DNA from: Sphingomonas sp. HMP9
GTDB lineage: Bacteria; Pseudomonadota; Alphaproteobacteria; Sphingomonadales; Sphingomonadaceae
NCBI RefSeq assembly: GCF_013374115.1
Contig: NZ_AP022673.1
Coordinates: 2,876,001-2,940,000 of the forward strand
Direction of reading: 5' to 3'
DNA length: 64,000 bases
The notes under the pieces are model-generated. The model searched no databases. It was not told the DNA's origin and saw only the letters and a program-made list of their open reading frames with translations. Of this stretch, positions 7,825-16,919 are shown piece after piece (the first letter of the stretch is position 1; every line of letters starts with the position of its first letter). A program made the translations under genes and the position numbers.

Positions 7825-9300
7825 CTATCGTTCGCCGAGCATCAGTGCCGCCGTAGCCTTCGCGCTCCCCACGACCCCCGGAATCCCCGCGCCGGGATGC
7901 GTGCCAGCCCCGACGAAATACAGGTTCGGAATATGCTCGTCGCGGTTGTGCACGCGAAAATATGCGCTCTGCGTCAGCACCGGCTCCAGCGAGAACGCCG
8001 ACCCCAGATGCGCGTTCAGATCCTGCGCGAAATCCTTCGGCGCGTAGCTGAACTTGGTCACGATCCGCTCGTGGATATCCGGGATCAACCGCCGGCCGAT
8101 CTCGTCGAGGATGCGCTTTTCCAGGATCGGCGCGATCTCGTTCCAGTCCACCGGGAACTTCCCCATGTGCGGCACCGGCGCCAGCGCATAGAACGTCGAA
8201 TGCCCTTCCGGCGCCAGCGAAGGATCGGTGACGGTCGGATGATGCAGGTACAGCGAGAAATCTTCGCTCAGCACCCCGTGATCGTAAATATCCTCGAGCA
8301 GACCCTTATAGCGCGGCCCGAACAGGATCATGTGGTGCGGGATGCCCGGCCACGTCCCCTTGATCCCGAAATGCACCACGAACAGCGACGGCGAATATTT
8401 CTTCCGCTCGAGCGACCCCGTCTTGCGCTTGGCACTGCGCGACGTCGCGAGCAGATCGCGGTAGGTGTGCATGATGTCGCTGTTCGCCGCCACCGCATCC
8501 GCCTGACCCGACCAGCCGCTTGCGCACGTCACCCCGGTCGCGCGGTCGCCGAGCGTCTCGATCGACGTCACCGGATCGTCGAGCCGCAACACGCCGCCCA
8601 GCCGCTCGAACTGCGTGACGAGCGCCGCGACCAGCCGGTTGGTCCCGCCGCGCGCGAACCATACGCCGCCATCGCGCTCCAGCTTGTGGATCAGCGCATA
8701 GATCGCGCTGGTCGTCATCGGATTGCCGCCGACCAGCAGCGTGTGGAACGAGAGCGCCTCGCGCAGCTTCTCCGACTTCACATAGCTCGACACGATCGAA
8801 TAGACCGACCGCCACGCCTGGTATTTCGCCAGCGCGGGTGCCGCCTTGATCATCGACCCGAAGTCGAGAAACGCGACATGGCCGAGCTTCTCATAACCCT
8901 CGTGGAACACGCCCGCCGAATATTGCAGGAACTTCTCGTATCCCGCCCAGTCGCCGGGGTGCAGCTTCTCGATCTCGGCGCGCATCTGCACGTCGTCGTT
9001 GGTGTAATCGAAATTCGTCCCGTCAGGCCAGTTCAGGCGGTAGAATGGCAGCACCGGATCGAGCGTCACGTCCTCGCTCATGTCGCGCCCGGTCAGCGCC
9101 CACAGCTCGCGCAGGCAATCCGGATCGGTGATGACGGTCGGCCCCGCATCGAACGTGAAGCCGTCGCGTTCCCAATAATAGCCACGCCCGCCCGGCTTGT
9201 CGCGGCTCTCCACGATCGTCGTCTGCACACCCGCGGATTGCAGCCGGATCGCGAGCGCCAGCCCGCCGAAACCTGCGCCGATGACTATTGCGGTCTTCAT
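7825..9300 (-). CDS. crtI: Phytoene desaturase CrtI
   Basis: This 491-aa FAD-dependent membrane-associated enzyme desaturates phytoene towards lycopene. The N-terminal dinucleotide fold is AIVIGAGFGGLALAIRL, followed by ESRDKPGGRGYYWERDGFTFDAGPT. The C-terminal CrtI signature, with NLYFVGAGTHPGAGIPGVVGSA, is complete. Length and order of motifs are normal. The start at 9300 is fixed by these motifs. Its ATG overlaps the crtY stop (ATGA), which implies translational coupling in a crtY-crtI transcript. The longer open frame upstream in this phase is a shadow of crtY. Confidence 0.96.
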   Translation of the reverse strand: MKTAIVIGAGFGGLALAIRLQSAGVQTTIVESRDKPGGRGYYWERDGFTFDAGPTVITDPDCLRELWALTGRDMSEDVTLDPVLPFYRLNWPDGTNFDYTNDDVQMRAEIEKLHPGDWAGYEKFLQYSAGVFHEGYEKLGHVAFLDFGSMIKAAPALAKYQAWRSVYSIVSSYVKSEKLREALSFHTLLVGGNPMTTSAIYALIHKLERDGGVWFARGGTNRLVAALVTQFERLGGVLRLDDPVTSIETLGDRATGVTCASGWSGQADAVAANSDIMHTYRDLLATSRSAKRKTGSLERKKYSPSLFVVHFGIKGTWPGIPHHMILFGPRYKGLLEDIYDHGVLSEDFSLYLHHPTVTDPSLAPEGHSTFYALAPVPHMGKFPVDWNEIAPILEKRILDEIGRRLIPDIHERIVTKFSYAPKDFAQDLNAHLGSAFSLEPVLTQSAYFRVHNRDEHIPNLYFVGAGTHPGAGIPGVVGSAKATAALMLGER

Positions 9301-10463
9301 GATGACATACTGCCTGCGATGGCGCGGACGGCGCGCACGATGGGGACGGGGGGCTTGCCGGTTAGGACCCGCGCCTTGTCGGAGAGGGTCGAGCGTCCGG
9401 CGTAGAAACGGCCGATTAGCGGTGGTGAGAGGCGATAGAAGCGTTCGAGGATGCGGTAGCGTTCCTCGGGCTCTGCCGCGCGAAATAGCATCGTGTCGAG
9501 CATCCGGTAGAAGCCGCGGCTTTTCCACGTCGCCCGCGCCATCGCATGCGTGGCGTCGTGCAGGTTCGCGCCCGAGAAATCGCGAAGGCCGGCGATCATG
9601 GCGGCGGTCCGCACCGCGTCGGGCAGCGAGTAGCCCGTGGTCGGATGGAACATCCCCGCACGCATCCCGGCCTTGGCAACCTTGGCGCCACCCGAGCGCC
9701 AATAGGCGTCGAAATCGCCGCCCATCGCGACCGGCAGCACGCCCGCTTCGTGGCGCGCCGCCTGCGCCACACGCCAGCCGCGCGCGTCGGCATAGTCGTG
9801 GATCCGCGTCGTCAGCGCCTCGACGTCGAGATCGGGCGTGTCGCTGTAATAGGTGTCCTCGACGAACATCCGGTCGGCGGCGAGCGGCAGGCAATAGACG
9901 AAGCGATAGCCGTCGATCTGCGGCACGGTCGCGTCCATGACGATCGGCACCGGGCTCTCATGCGGCGCGTCGAGCACCAGTTCGCGACCGACGAATTTCT
10001 GCCACGCCAGATCGAGCAGCGACAGGTCGCCCGGCCCGCGCGCGTCGATCACGCCGGTCGCCTCGATCCGGTCGCCGTCCGCCAGCACCACCGCGGTGGC
10101 ACTTGCGCCCGATACCTTGCGCCCCAGCATCAGCGCGTGCGGCGGCAGGACGCGGCGCACCTCGCGGTCGAGCCGCTCGCTCTCGATCGAATAATAGGTC
10201 GCGTCGATCGTCCGCGCATGCGCGGGGAAGCGCACGTCATAGCCGCGCCACGCATGCACCACGAGCGGCGCGACGAGCCAGCGATCGGCTTGCGCGACGT
10301 CGCTGCCGAAGAACGACCAGAGGTGATTGCCGCCGACCACGCGCGCGGAGTCGATCAGTCTCACGTCGAGCGCGGGGTGCTTGGCTTTGAGCGCCAGCGC
10401 GATCATCCCGCCGGCCAAACCCGCGCCAACGATCGCGACGTCGCAGGTTGTCGTCGATGCCAT
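9297..10463 (-). CDS. crtY: Lycopene beta-cyclase CrtY
   Basis: This 388-aa flavoprotein forms the beta-ionone rings of beta-carotene from lycopene. The N-terminal fold is CDVAIVGAGLAGGMIALAL, followed by VVGGNHLWSFF. The middle contains VIDARGP and the segment GYRFVYCLPL, and the C-terminal part has PTTGYSLPDAVR, all usual in bacterial CrtY. The ATG at 10463 has CGGAGGC just upstream. An in-phase extension of 69 codons upstream runs through repeat DNA and is not credible. The gene overlaps crtI by 4 nt. No crtZ, crtW or crtG hydroxylase or ketolase gene is visible in the window. Confidence 0.95.
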   Translation of the reverse strand: MASTTTCDVAIVGAGLAGGMIALALKAKHPALDVRLIDSARVVGGNHLWSFFGSDVAQADRWLVAPLVVHAWRGYDVRFPAHARTIDATYYSIESERLDREVRRVLPPHALMLGRKVSGASATAVVLADGDRIEATGVIDARGPGDLSLLDLAWQKFVGRELVLDAPHESPVPIVMDATVPQIDGYRFVYCLPLAADRMFVEDTYYSDTPDLDVEALTTRIHDYADARGWRVAQAARHEAGVLPVAMGGDFDAYWRSGGAKVAKAGMRAGMFHPTTGYSLPDAVRTAAMIAGLRDFSGANLHDATHAMARATWKSRGFYRMLDTMLFRAAEPEERYRILERFYRLSPPLIGRFYAGRSTLSDKARVLTGKPPVPIVRAVRAIAGSMSS

Positions 10464-10554
10464 GCCTCCGACTAGCGCAAACGGCGGGACACGAAAACAA
10501 CCTTTGCGAAGCAATCGCCCGCGAAGACAACCTGCGTTGTCCAGGGGAAGGGGA

Positions 10555-10620
10555 GGGCAGGGCTTCCAATCCTCCCCCGCCAGGGGGGGTGGCTGGCTCT
10601 TGCCACACGGAGGGGAAGGA
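10555..10620. repeat. CCCCCGCC...-type repeat upstream of crtY
   Basis: A CCTCCCCCGCCAGGGGGGGTGG palindrome with the GGCTCTTGCCACACGGAGGGG tail resembles the repeat at 37425-37545. It sits in the 350-bp divergent gap between crtY and the GNAT gene, which otherwise shows no gene; crtY promoter elements would have to be in this gap. Confidence 0.6.
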
Positions 10621-10814
10621 AAGGAAAGCGTGGGATCCGCGTCCGCCCCCTCCATCGCCTTCAGCGGCACCGCCCTATCGGTGAGAGGATCGAACGATCG
10701 AGGATCACGGCGTCCGTGACGTGCGAGGGGGAAGCCGAACGTCCCTCCCTTCCAGCGAGCGGAGAATGCCCGGCAACGGATACCCCCTCGTCGTGATCGG
10801 TCCTAAGCTAAAGC

Positions 10815-11363
10815 ATGCCCATGCCCCCATCCGCCCCCACGCTGACCACCGCCCGCCTGACGCTGAGCGGCCACGCCACCACCGACCTCGAGGACTGCGC
10901 CGCGATGTGGACCGACCCGCGCGTCTACACGATGATCGGCGGCCAACCCCGATCGCGCGAGGACGTCTGGATCCGCCTGCTCCGTTCGGTCGGCCAATGG
11001 ACGGTGTTCGGCTATGGCAGCTGGATCGCGCGCGAGACCGCCACGGGCCGCCTGATCGGCGAGCTCGGCCTGATCGAGGCACGCCGCGCGATCGCGCCCT
11101 CGATCGACGCCTCTCCGGAAGTCGGCTGGACGCTGACCGGCGACGCGCACGGCCGAGGCTACGCCACCGAAGCGCTTGCCGCGATCCTCACCTGGACCGA
11201 CGCGCGCATCCCCGCCACCAGCTGCATCATCGACCCCGACAACGCCCCGTCGATCCGCCTCGCCGAGCGCCTGCGCTACCGCCTGCGCACCACGGGCACC
11301 TACCGGGACGCCTCGATCCTGATCTTCGACCGAGCCGCGACCGGCGTTATTTCTGCGCGGTAA
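10815..11363 (+). CDS. GNAT family N-acetyltransferase (RimJ/RimL type)
   Basis: This 182-aa protein has the layout of RimJ/RimL-like acetyltransferases. It opens with TTARLTLSGHATTDLEDCAAMWTDP, has a beta-bulge region with PEVGWTLTGDAHGRGYATEALAA matching the acetyl-CoA pyrophosphate-binding loop, and continues with a C-terminal strand-helix of the type CIIDPDNAPSIRLAERL. These enzymes acetylate N-termini or small amines; the substrate cannot be predicted. The 3' end overlaps the convergent small membrane-protein gene by 17 bp. Confidence 0.88.
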   Translation: MPMPPSAPTLTTARLTLSGHATTDLEDCAAMWTDPRVYTMIGGQPRSREDVWIRLLRSVGQWTVFGYGSWIARETATGRLIGELGLIEARRAIAPSIDASPEVGWTLTGDAHGRGYATEALAAILTWTDARIPATSCIIDPDNAPSIRLAERLRYRLRTTGTYRDASILIFDRAATGVISAR

Positions 11364-11523
11364 CCACCGGCCTCTGTACCGACGCGATCGGCATGGGATC
11401 GCCCGCCCGGTCGTAGAACGCCATCAGCACCAACCCCAAGGCCAGGATACTGCCCGCGATCACGTAGATCAGGCTCTTGTGATCCCTGCCGGTATCCCCG
11501 CGCGCGGCGTCTTGATTTGCCAT
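11347..11523 (-). CDS. Small single-pass membrane protein (58 aa)
   Basis: This small gene reads MANQDAARGDTGRDHKSL, then a hydrophobic helix YVIAGSILALGLVLMAFY (about residues 20-37), then a short tail with VQRPVVTAQK. The ATG at 11523 has CGGAGAG about 8 nt upstream. Codon use is normal for the genome. The positive-inside rule would place the polar N-terminus in the cytoplasm. It overlaps the 3' end of the GNAT gene tail-to-tail by 17 bp. Function unknown. Confidence 0.65.
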   Translation of the reverse strand: MANQDAARGDTGRDHKSLIYVIAGSILALGLVLMAFYDRAGDPMPIASVQRPVVTAQK

Positions 11524-11661
11524 GCATCACTCTCCGAATTGGCAGGTCGTCCTGCTCTGGAGGGGGAAGCTATCAGGTTTCGCCGCACTGCATAGAGGCT
11601 ATCGAAACCGCGCGGGATACGTCGGGGATAGCGATATTCCCCGGCCCGCTCGGGCCGCAGC

Positions 11662-13623
11662 CTATGCCGGTCCCGGCGCGATCGGCCAGTATGTGGCATA
11701 CCGCTCATGCGCGACGCGGAAATACGGCACCATCCGCACCGGCTGCCGATCCGCCGCGAGGATCGTGAACTCCAGCGGCCGGTTCCCCGCCCGCATGCCT
11801 TGCGCGATCGCATCGGGATCGCCTGCCAGCGTCGGCGGCGTGAACGGCGCGGCGTTATACTCGCCGTATTTGCGCTCGTTGACGATGATGTCCGATCCCG
11901 GCGCCAGGCCTTCGCGCCCGAAGCTGCCCGCCATGACCAGCGGTCCATAGGTGAACGCGGCGATATCCGGCGCGGCGGGCGATCGCTCGACCCCGGCCCG
12001 CATCTCCAGCCGCAATTCCACCGTGTCGCCGTCGCGCCACTCGCGCGCCAGCTCCAGATACCGGCCCGGTCGGGTCGACCGCACCGCCTCGACTCCGTTC
12101 ACCAGCACCACCGCGGTACGGCTCCAGCCCGGATGCCGCAGCTTCAGCATCAGGTCGGTCGGCCGCGTCAGCGTCCAGCGCAGCGTCGTCGTCGCGACGT
12201 CGGGGAACGCGGTCATTTGGGTCAGCACCGCGTCCTTGTCCTTCCAGCGCACGGCCGAAGGCACGAACAGGTTCACGTACAGCGCGGAATCGTCGTGGAA
12301 ATAGATCGAGTCGCGATATTTGACGTGGTTCTCCATGCCGGTGCCGGTGCAGCACCAGAACGAATTCTCCGGCGTGTGATACAGCTTCATGTAGCCCGGC
12401 CGCGCGCCCTGGAAATAGGTCGCCATGCCGCTGTCCGGGTCCTGCGACGCGAGGATCCCGTTATACAGCGTCCGCTCGTAATAATCGGCATAGCCCGCCT
12501 GCGGATCGTGCAGGAACAGCGCGCGCGTCAGCTTCAGCATGTTGTGCTGGCAACACGTCTCCGATCCCTTCGCCGACAGGACGTGCTCGGCGAAATCGGC
12601 GACCGGAAAGAAATGCTCGTTGTCGCCGTGTCCGCCGGTCGCGAACGACCGCGTCAGCGCGACCGTCTTCCAGAAGAATTCGGACGCATCGCGGTATTCG
12701 GGCTTCCCCGTCACTTCCCAGACCCGCTGGAAGCCGATGATCTTCGGCACCTGCGTATTGGCATGCATCCCGTCGAGATGGTCGCGGCTCTTGGCGAGTG
12801 GCGCCAGAATCGCCTTGTGCGAGAACCGCTCCGCCATCGTGCGATAGTCGGCGGTCCCGGTCATCGTGTAGAGGTCGGCGAACACCTCGTTCATGCCGCC
12901 ATGCTCGGTATCCAGCATGGTCTCGAACTGCGCATCGCTCAGCGGCCGGCTCGCGACCACCGCCCAGTCCGCCAGCCGCAGCAACACCGCGCGCGCCGTA
13001 TCGCTGTCCGCCAGAAGCGTCGCATCGCGCAGGCCCGCATACACCTTGTGCAGCGTGTACCACGGCACGCCGGTGATCGGATCGCCGCGCAGATGCGCCG
13101 CCACCAAGGCCGGGCCGTCCGGGAATGCGCAGACCAGCCCGCTCCCCGCCGCCGCCTGGCACGCCGCCAGTTCGCGCGCGATATGGTCGATCCGCGCCTT
13201 GAACCGCCGGTCGCCGGTCGATCGATAGGCCAGCGCACACGCCGACAGATAATGCCCCAGCGTATGGCCATGGCAGTTGATGTCCGCCCACAAGGGATCC
13301 GATTCCCAGCCGCCATAGACCGGCGCCTTCGCTGGCAACCCGGCGTTCACGTGGAAATTATGCAGCATTCGGTCGGGCTTGAGTGCGAGCAGATACGCCT
13401 CGGTCTTGCGCTGCGCATGCAGGAACGGTCCCTCGCCGAGCGTGACGTCGGCCAGGTCGAACGCGCGCAATTTCGCAGTCGGCACGGCTGCCGGAACCAA
13501 GGCTTGCGGCGTGAACGCAAACGCCTCCGGACCGATCGACACCGCGCCGACGGTCAGCGCACCCTGTGCGACCCCCGTCAGGAATTTCCGACGGGATTGG
13601 CCCCCACGGCATGGCTCGACCAT
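11662..13623 (-). CDS. Glycoside hydrolase family 127 (beta-L-arabinofuranosidase-like), Tat-exported
   Basis: This 653-aa protein begins with a twin-arginine signal (SRRKFLTGVAQGAL) and continues into an (alpha/alpha)6 barrel of the GH127/DUF1680 type. The residues known to hold zinc and act as nucleophile in GH127 are recognisable: GSETCCQHNMLKLT near residue 352-365 supplies the Glu and Cys, and FWCCTGTGMENHVKYRDSIYF near 421-441 supplies the Cys pair, one of which is the nucleophile in characterised members. The family removes beta-L-arabinofuranose from plant hydroxyproline-rich glycans. Export to the periplasm is predicted. The long open frame on the opposite strand is a composition artefact. 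Confidence 0.92.
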   Translation of the reverse strand: MVEPCRGGQSRRKFLTGVAQGALTVGAVSIGPEAFAFTPQALVPAAVPTAKLRAFDLADVTLGEGPFLHAQRKTEAYLLALKPDRMLHNFHVNAGLPAKAPVYGGWESDPLWADINCHGHTLGHYLSACALAYRSTGDRRFKARIDHIARELAACQAAAGSGLVCAFPDGPALVAAHLRGDPITGVPWYTLHKVYAGLRDATLLADSDTARAVLLRLADWAVVASRPLSDAQFETMLDTEHGGMNEVFADLYTMTGTADYRTMAERFSHKAILAPLAKSRDHLDGMHANTQVPKIIGFQRVWEVTGKPEYRDASEFFWKTVALTRSFATGGHGDNEHFFPVADFAEHVLSAKGSETCCQHNMLKLTRALFLHDPQAGYADYYERTLYNGILASQDPDSGMATYFQGARPGYMKLYHTPENSFWCCTGTGMENHVKYRDSIYFHDDSALYVNLFVPSAVRWKDKDAVLTQMTAFPDVATTTLRWTLTRPTDLMLKLRHPGWSRTAVVLVNGVEAVRSTRPGRYLELAREWRDGDTVELRLEMRAGVERSPAAPDIAAFTYGPLVMAGSFGREGLAPGSDIIVNERKYGEYNAAPFTPPTLAGDPDAIAQGMRAGNRPLEFTILAADRQPVRMVPYFRVAHERYATYWPIAPGPA

Positions 13624-13785
13624 AACGACACCCTCTCTCGTGCTCTTGTTATTTGTCTGAGTAGCAGGAGCATCCTACAGGGGAAAGGGGGAGGATCGCG
13701 CTGTCAGGGCACCGGATACGCACGACTGGCCACAGGTCCATACCTACGCCGTTCAAGCCGGCGCGCGCCGCCCGGATGCGCGGCG

Positions 13786-13908
13786 GTGTCGGTCCATCCG
13801 ATCAAGGAAATTAAAGGCGCTGTGATAATTCCGCTACGGGTGCTGTTGATTCCGATCAATATCGGCGCGCCGGGTCTGGTACTGACGATCCTGACGGTTA
13901 TGGAGTAG
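13786..13908 (+). CDS. Possible 40-aa hydrophobic peptide
   Basis: A GTG-initiated frame in the 400-bp gap between the GH127 and DUF2141 genes encodes VSVHPIKEIKGAVIIPL and then a hydrophobic segment ending LTILTVME. The stretch is visibly AT-richer than its surroundings. No convincing Shine-Dalgarno is seen, so this may be chance. The rest of the gap 13624-14023 shows nothing else I can support. Confidence 0.2.
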   Translation: MSVHPIKEIKGAVIIPLRVLLIPINIGAPGLVLTILTVME

Positions 13909-14023
13909 GCAATCACATGACGTGGGAGGTTTTCCCCCGGTTCATGTGGCGGGGCGCAGGGGGGCGGCTGGCTGATCACGGCGAGCCATCATCAGCGACA
14001 TCACGAACGATACGGGTGCAACT

Positions 14024-14530
14024 ATGGCCTTTATTTCCGCTTCTGGGATCGGCTCTGCGGCACCGGCAGGGGGCTCGGCGACGTCACCGGATCGCCGGCG
14101 AACACTGCCGCTCGTTGCAACCGCCGCGACGCTGTGGCTGACATTGGCAGCGGCGGCGCCGGTCACGCGGCTTGACGTCCAGGTCGACAATCTGCGCTCG
14201 GCCAAGGGCATGATCCGGATCTGCCTGACCGCGGACCCCGACAATTTTCCGGCCTGCGTCGACGACGCCAACGCGCTGACCCGCTCGATCCCGGCCAGCA
14301 ACCACGCCACCAGCTTCCCCGGCCTGCCGCAGCGCGGCTATGCGCTCGCGATTATCCATGACGAGAACAACAACGCGAAGCTCGACACCCTCGCGGGCAT
14401 CCCGCGCGAGGGCTATGGTTTCTCGCGCAACGCCGCGGTCCGCTTCGGTCCGCCGCGGTTTTCCGCTGCCCGGTTCATGCTCGCCGGTGATGCCGAAATA
14501 CAACAAGTGAAAATGCGTTACATCTTCTGA
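14024..14530 (+). CDS. DUF2141 domain-containing exported protein
   Basis: This 168-aa protein has a hydrophobic export segment (LPLVATAATLWLTLAAAAP) preceded by Arg residues and a DUF2141 domain with the signature HDENNNAKLDTLAGIPREGYGFSRN. DUF2141 proteins are small periplasmic beta-sandwiches of unknown function. The annotated ATG lacks a clear Shine-Dalgarno, and about 25 residues precede the signal segment, so the true start may be internal. It is followed after 69 nt by the mipA-like gene and may share its transcript. Confidence 0.8.
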   Translation: MAFISASGIGSAAPAGGSATSPDRRRTLPLVATAATLWLTLAAAAPVTRLDVQVDNLRSAKGMIRICLTADPDNFPACVDDANALTRSIPASNHATSFPGLPQRGYALAIIHDENNNAKLDTLAGIPREGYGFSRNAAVRFGPPRFSAARFMLAGDAEIQQVKMRYIF

Positions 14531-14599
14531 CCAATCGCAACGGACCGAAAACGGTAGTACCGCGTTTCGCGATGGAACCTTTTTCTCCGGAGCATTTCC

Positions 14600-15463
14600 T
14601 TGCGCGCATTCACTCTCATCACGTCTGCCGCAACCGCGGCGCTCGCCATCGCCACCCCGGCGCTCGCACAGACTGATCCGAACCCCTCGCCACCGATCAC
14701 CAACCCGGCGGACAACAACCGTGTCACGGTTGCGCTCGGTGCGGTGTCGATGCCCGATTATGAGGGCGCGGACAGCAATTCCTTCACCCCCGCCGGCGCC
14801 GTCGTCGGTACGGTACGCGGCCATGACTTCTTCCTCCGTGGCACGCAGCTTTATTTCAACTTGATCCCGAATACCGGCGAGGTCGGCATCAACTACGAAG
14901 TCGGCGTCATTGGCGGTATCCGCCGTGATCGCACCGGCGATATCGACAATCGCCAGGTTCGCGCGCTTGGCAAGATCGACACCGCGTATGAGATCGGCGG
15001 CTATCTCGGCATCGGCAAGACCGGCGTCATCACCAGCGACTACGACACGATCACCGCGCGCGTCGCCTACGTCCACGACGTCTCGGGCACCTATGACAGC
15101 TACGTCATCACGCCTCAGGTGAACTATACCACGCCGCTGTCGGTTCGCACGCTCGTCTCGCTGGGCGTATCGGCGGATTATGTCGGCAAGGGCTTCGGGC
15201 GGACCTACGCTGCCGTTACACCGATCGGTTCGCTTGCCAGCGGCCTGCGCACCTACGATATCAACGACAGCGGTTTCCGCCGTGCCAACGCCTCCCTCTT
15301 CGTCGTCCAGAGCCTCTCGGGCGATCTTCGCCACGGGTTCGGCGTCGGCGCGGGCGTGCTCTACGGCCGTATGCTCGGCAAGTACAAGAACACCCCGATC
15401 GTCGCCGACGTCGGCGATGCGGACCAGTGGCTCTATGCCCTCGGCCTGACCTACACCTTCTGA
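14600..15463 (+). CDS. MipA/OmpV family outer membrane protein
   Basis: This 287-aa protein starts with TTG at 14600, with CCGGAG 8 nt upstream, and has a signal peptide ending ALAQ. The mature part is a series of amphipathic strands ending in LTYTF, the terminal aromatic residue expected for BAM-dependent insertion. The phrases VALGAVSMPDYEGADS and GRMLGKY fit MipA/OmpV scaffolding proteins that link murein synthases and hydrolases. A strong hairpin follows the stop. Confidence 0.88.
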   Translation: MRAFTLITSAATAALAIATPALAQTDPNPSPPITNPADNNRVTVALGAVSMPDYEGADSNSFTPAGAVVGTVRGHDFFLRGTQLYFNLIPNTGEVGINYEVGVIGGIRRDRTGDIDNRQVRALGKIDTAYEIGGYLGIGKTGVITSDYDTITARVAYVHDVSGTYDSYVITPQVNYTTPLSVRTLVSLGVSADYVGKGFGRTYAAVTPIGSLASGLRTYDINDSGFRRANASLFVVQSLSGDLRHGFGVGAGVLYGRMLGKYKNTPIVADVGDADQWLYALGLTYTF

Positions 15464-15487
15464 AGACCCGACCTCGTCGAGGTACCT

Positions 15488-15516
15488 GGGCCCCTCTCCC
15501 ATCCGGAGAGGGGCCC
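15488..15516 (+). terminator. Strong hairpin after the mipA-like gene
   Basis: GGGCCCCTCTCC and GGAGAGGGGCCC form a perfect 12-bp stem with a 5-nt loop, 25 bp after the stop codon. It lacks a T run but is stable enough to end transcription. Confidence 0.6.
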
Positions 15517-15642
15517 GCCCGACTTCGACTGACGGCGCGCGTGGGGTGAAGCCGGCAATCAGCCGCCATCCCGCCTCCATCGCGGACACCGCAATCGATT
15601 CTAAAATCGCGCTCTCCGCACGGGCGAACGCCTTCGCCGCGG

Positions 15643-15664
15643 GCGATGAAATTTATTTCATCGC
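15643..15664. repeat. Perfect AT-rich inverted repeat in the ferritin-like promoter region
   Basis: GCGATGAAA, TTTA, TTTCATCGC lies in the 385-bp gap before the first ferritin-like gene. Its symmetry and position, about 200 bp upstream of the start, suggest a regulator site, though a transcript hairpin is possible. The rest of 15464-15848 shows no gene. Confidence 0.4.
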
Positions 15665-15848
15665 GCCCCCTTGAACCGTGCGTCCATTTCTCAACAGCGT
15701 ACGTTCCTCGCCATGGACGGCTTTTTTATGTCCGTAATTGAGCGCGTTACGAGCGGGTTTCGAGCAATCGGCCTGGTCGGGGCCTGCCCCGTTGCGCGAC
15801 TGCCGCAGAGCATTTCGACGTCCGCAACAACAAGGGGAGGACCCTGAT

Positions 15849-16868
15849 ATGACCGAGAGCGTGCACCTGATCGAAGCCCTCGATGCGCGAGTGGAACGGC
15901 GCAGCGAACGACGTGAATTCTTCAAGACCGCGCTCGGCGCTGCCGCGATGACCGCGGCCGGTGCGACCGCGCTGTCCTTCTCGAGCTCGGCGTCGGCCCA
16001 GACCGTCACCGATGCGGACGTCCTGAACTTCGCGCTCAACCTCGAATATCTCGAGGCGCAATTCTATTCCTACGCCGCCACCGGCAACGGCCTGCCGAAC
16101 AGCATGCTGACCGGCACCGGCACGCAGGGCGCCGTTCTCGGCGGCCGCCGGGTCAACTTTACCGACCCGATCGTCGCGCAATACGCTAAGGAAATCGCTG
16201 CGGACGAGATCGCGCACGTCAACTTCCTGCGCACCGCGCTCGGCGCCTCGGCCGTCGCCCAGCCGGCGATCGACGTCAGTGTCACGGCGACCAGCGCCTT
16301 CTCGAACGCCGCCCGCGCAGCCGGCCTGATCGGCGCGGGCGCTGCCTTCGACGTGTACGCCACCGACGAGAACTTCCTGCTCGGCGCGTTCATCTTCGAG
16401 GACGTCGGTGTGACCGCGTACAAGGGCGCCGCCCCGCTGCTCACCAGCAAGGCGTATCTCGAGGCCGCAGCCGGCCTGCTCGCGGTCGAGGCGTATCACG
16501 CCGCGATCGTCCGCACGACGCTGTACGGCAAGGGCATCGACACGCCGTCGTTGCGCACCTCGGCGGATGCCATCTCGAAGGCGCGCGACAGCCTCGACGG
16601 TGGTGGTGCCAACACCACGATCTTCGGTGCCGGCGATATCGATCAGGGCATCTCGTCGTACAGCGCGACGCCGATAAACCTGGCGACCACGCAGGCCGCG
16701 GTCACCGTGTCGAACATCGTTCCGCTCGACGCCAATGGCGTCGCGTACAGCCGCTCGGCAAGCCAGGTGCTCAACATCGTGTACCTCACCAGTGGCGCAG
16801 CCTCCGCGGGCGGGTTCTTCCCGGCCGGCATGAACGGCAACATCAAGACGAGCACCGCAGCGGTCTGA
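15849..16868 (+). CDS. Ferritin-like (Ferritin_2) exported protein, paralogue 1
   Basis: This is a 339-aa protein starting at 15849 after [21 protein letters not shown] is a twin-arginine export signal ending near ASAQT. The four-helix core has the di-iron ligand pattern: [10 protein letters not shown] (Glu), [11 protein letters not shown] (ExxH), [13 protein letters not shown] (Glu) and [11 protein letters not shown] (ExxH). This matches PF13668, which includes plant desiccation-related proteins. Iron binding or protection during stress is inferred. It is followed by a paralogue sharing the same motifs. Confidence 0.88.
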   Translation: MTESVHLIEALDARVERRSERREFFKTALGAAAMTAAGATALSFSSSASAQTVTDADVLNFALNLEYLEAQFYSYAATGNGLPNSMLTGTGTQGAVLGGRRVNFTDPIVAQYAKEIAADEIAHVNFLRTALGASAVAQPAIDVSVTATSAFSNAARAAGLIGAGAAFDVYATDENFLLGAFIFEDVGVTAYKGAAPLLTSKAYLEAAAGLLAVEAYHAAIVRTTLYGKGIDTPSLRTSADAISKARDSLDGGGANTTIFGAGDIDQGISSYSATPINLATTQAAVTVSNIVPLDANGVAYSRSASQVLNIVYLTSGAASAGGFFPAGMNGNIKTSTAAV

Positions 16869-16919
16869 TCCGATCAGCATCGCCTTTCGCTCTTCTTCGA
16901 TATTCAGGGGATTAACCCA

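Noticed and set aside
9297..10670. N-terminal extension of CrtY by 69 residues
   Set aside because: The added part is translated repeat DNA; the ATG at 10463 has a good Shine-Dalgarno and gives the family N-terminus.
11707..13908. A 733-codon open frame opposite the GH127 gene
   Set aside because: It is Arg/His/Gln-rich with no domain-like pattern and no ribosome binding site; it is a shadow produced by GC-rich third positions of the GH127 gene.
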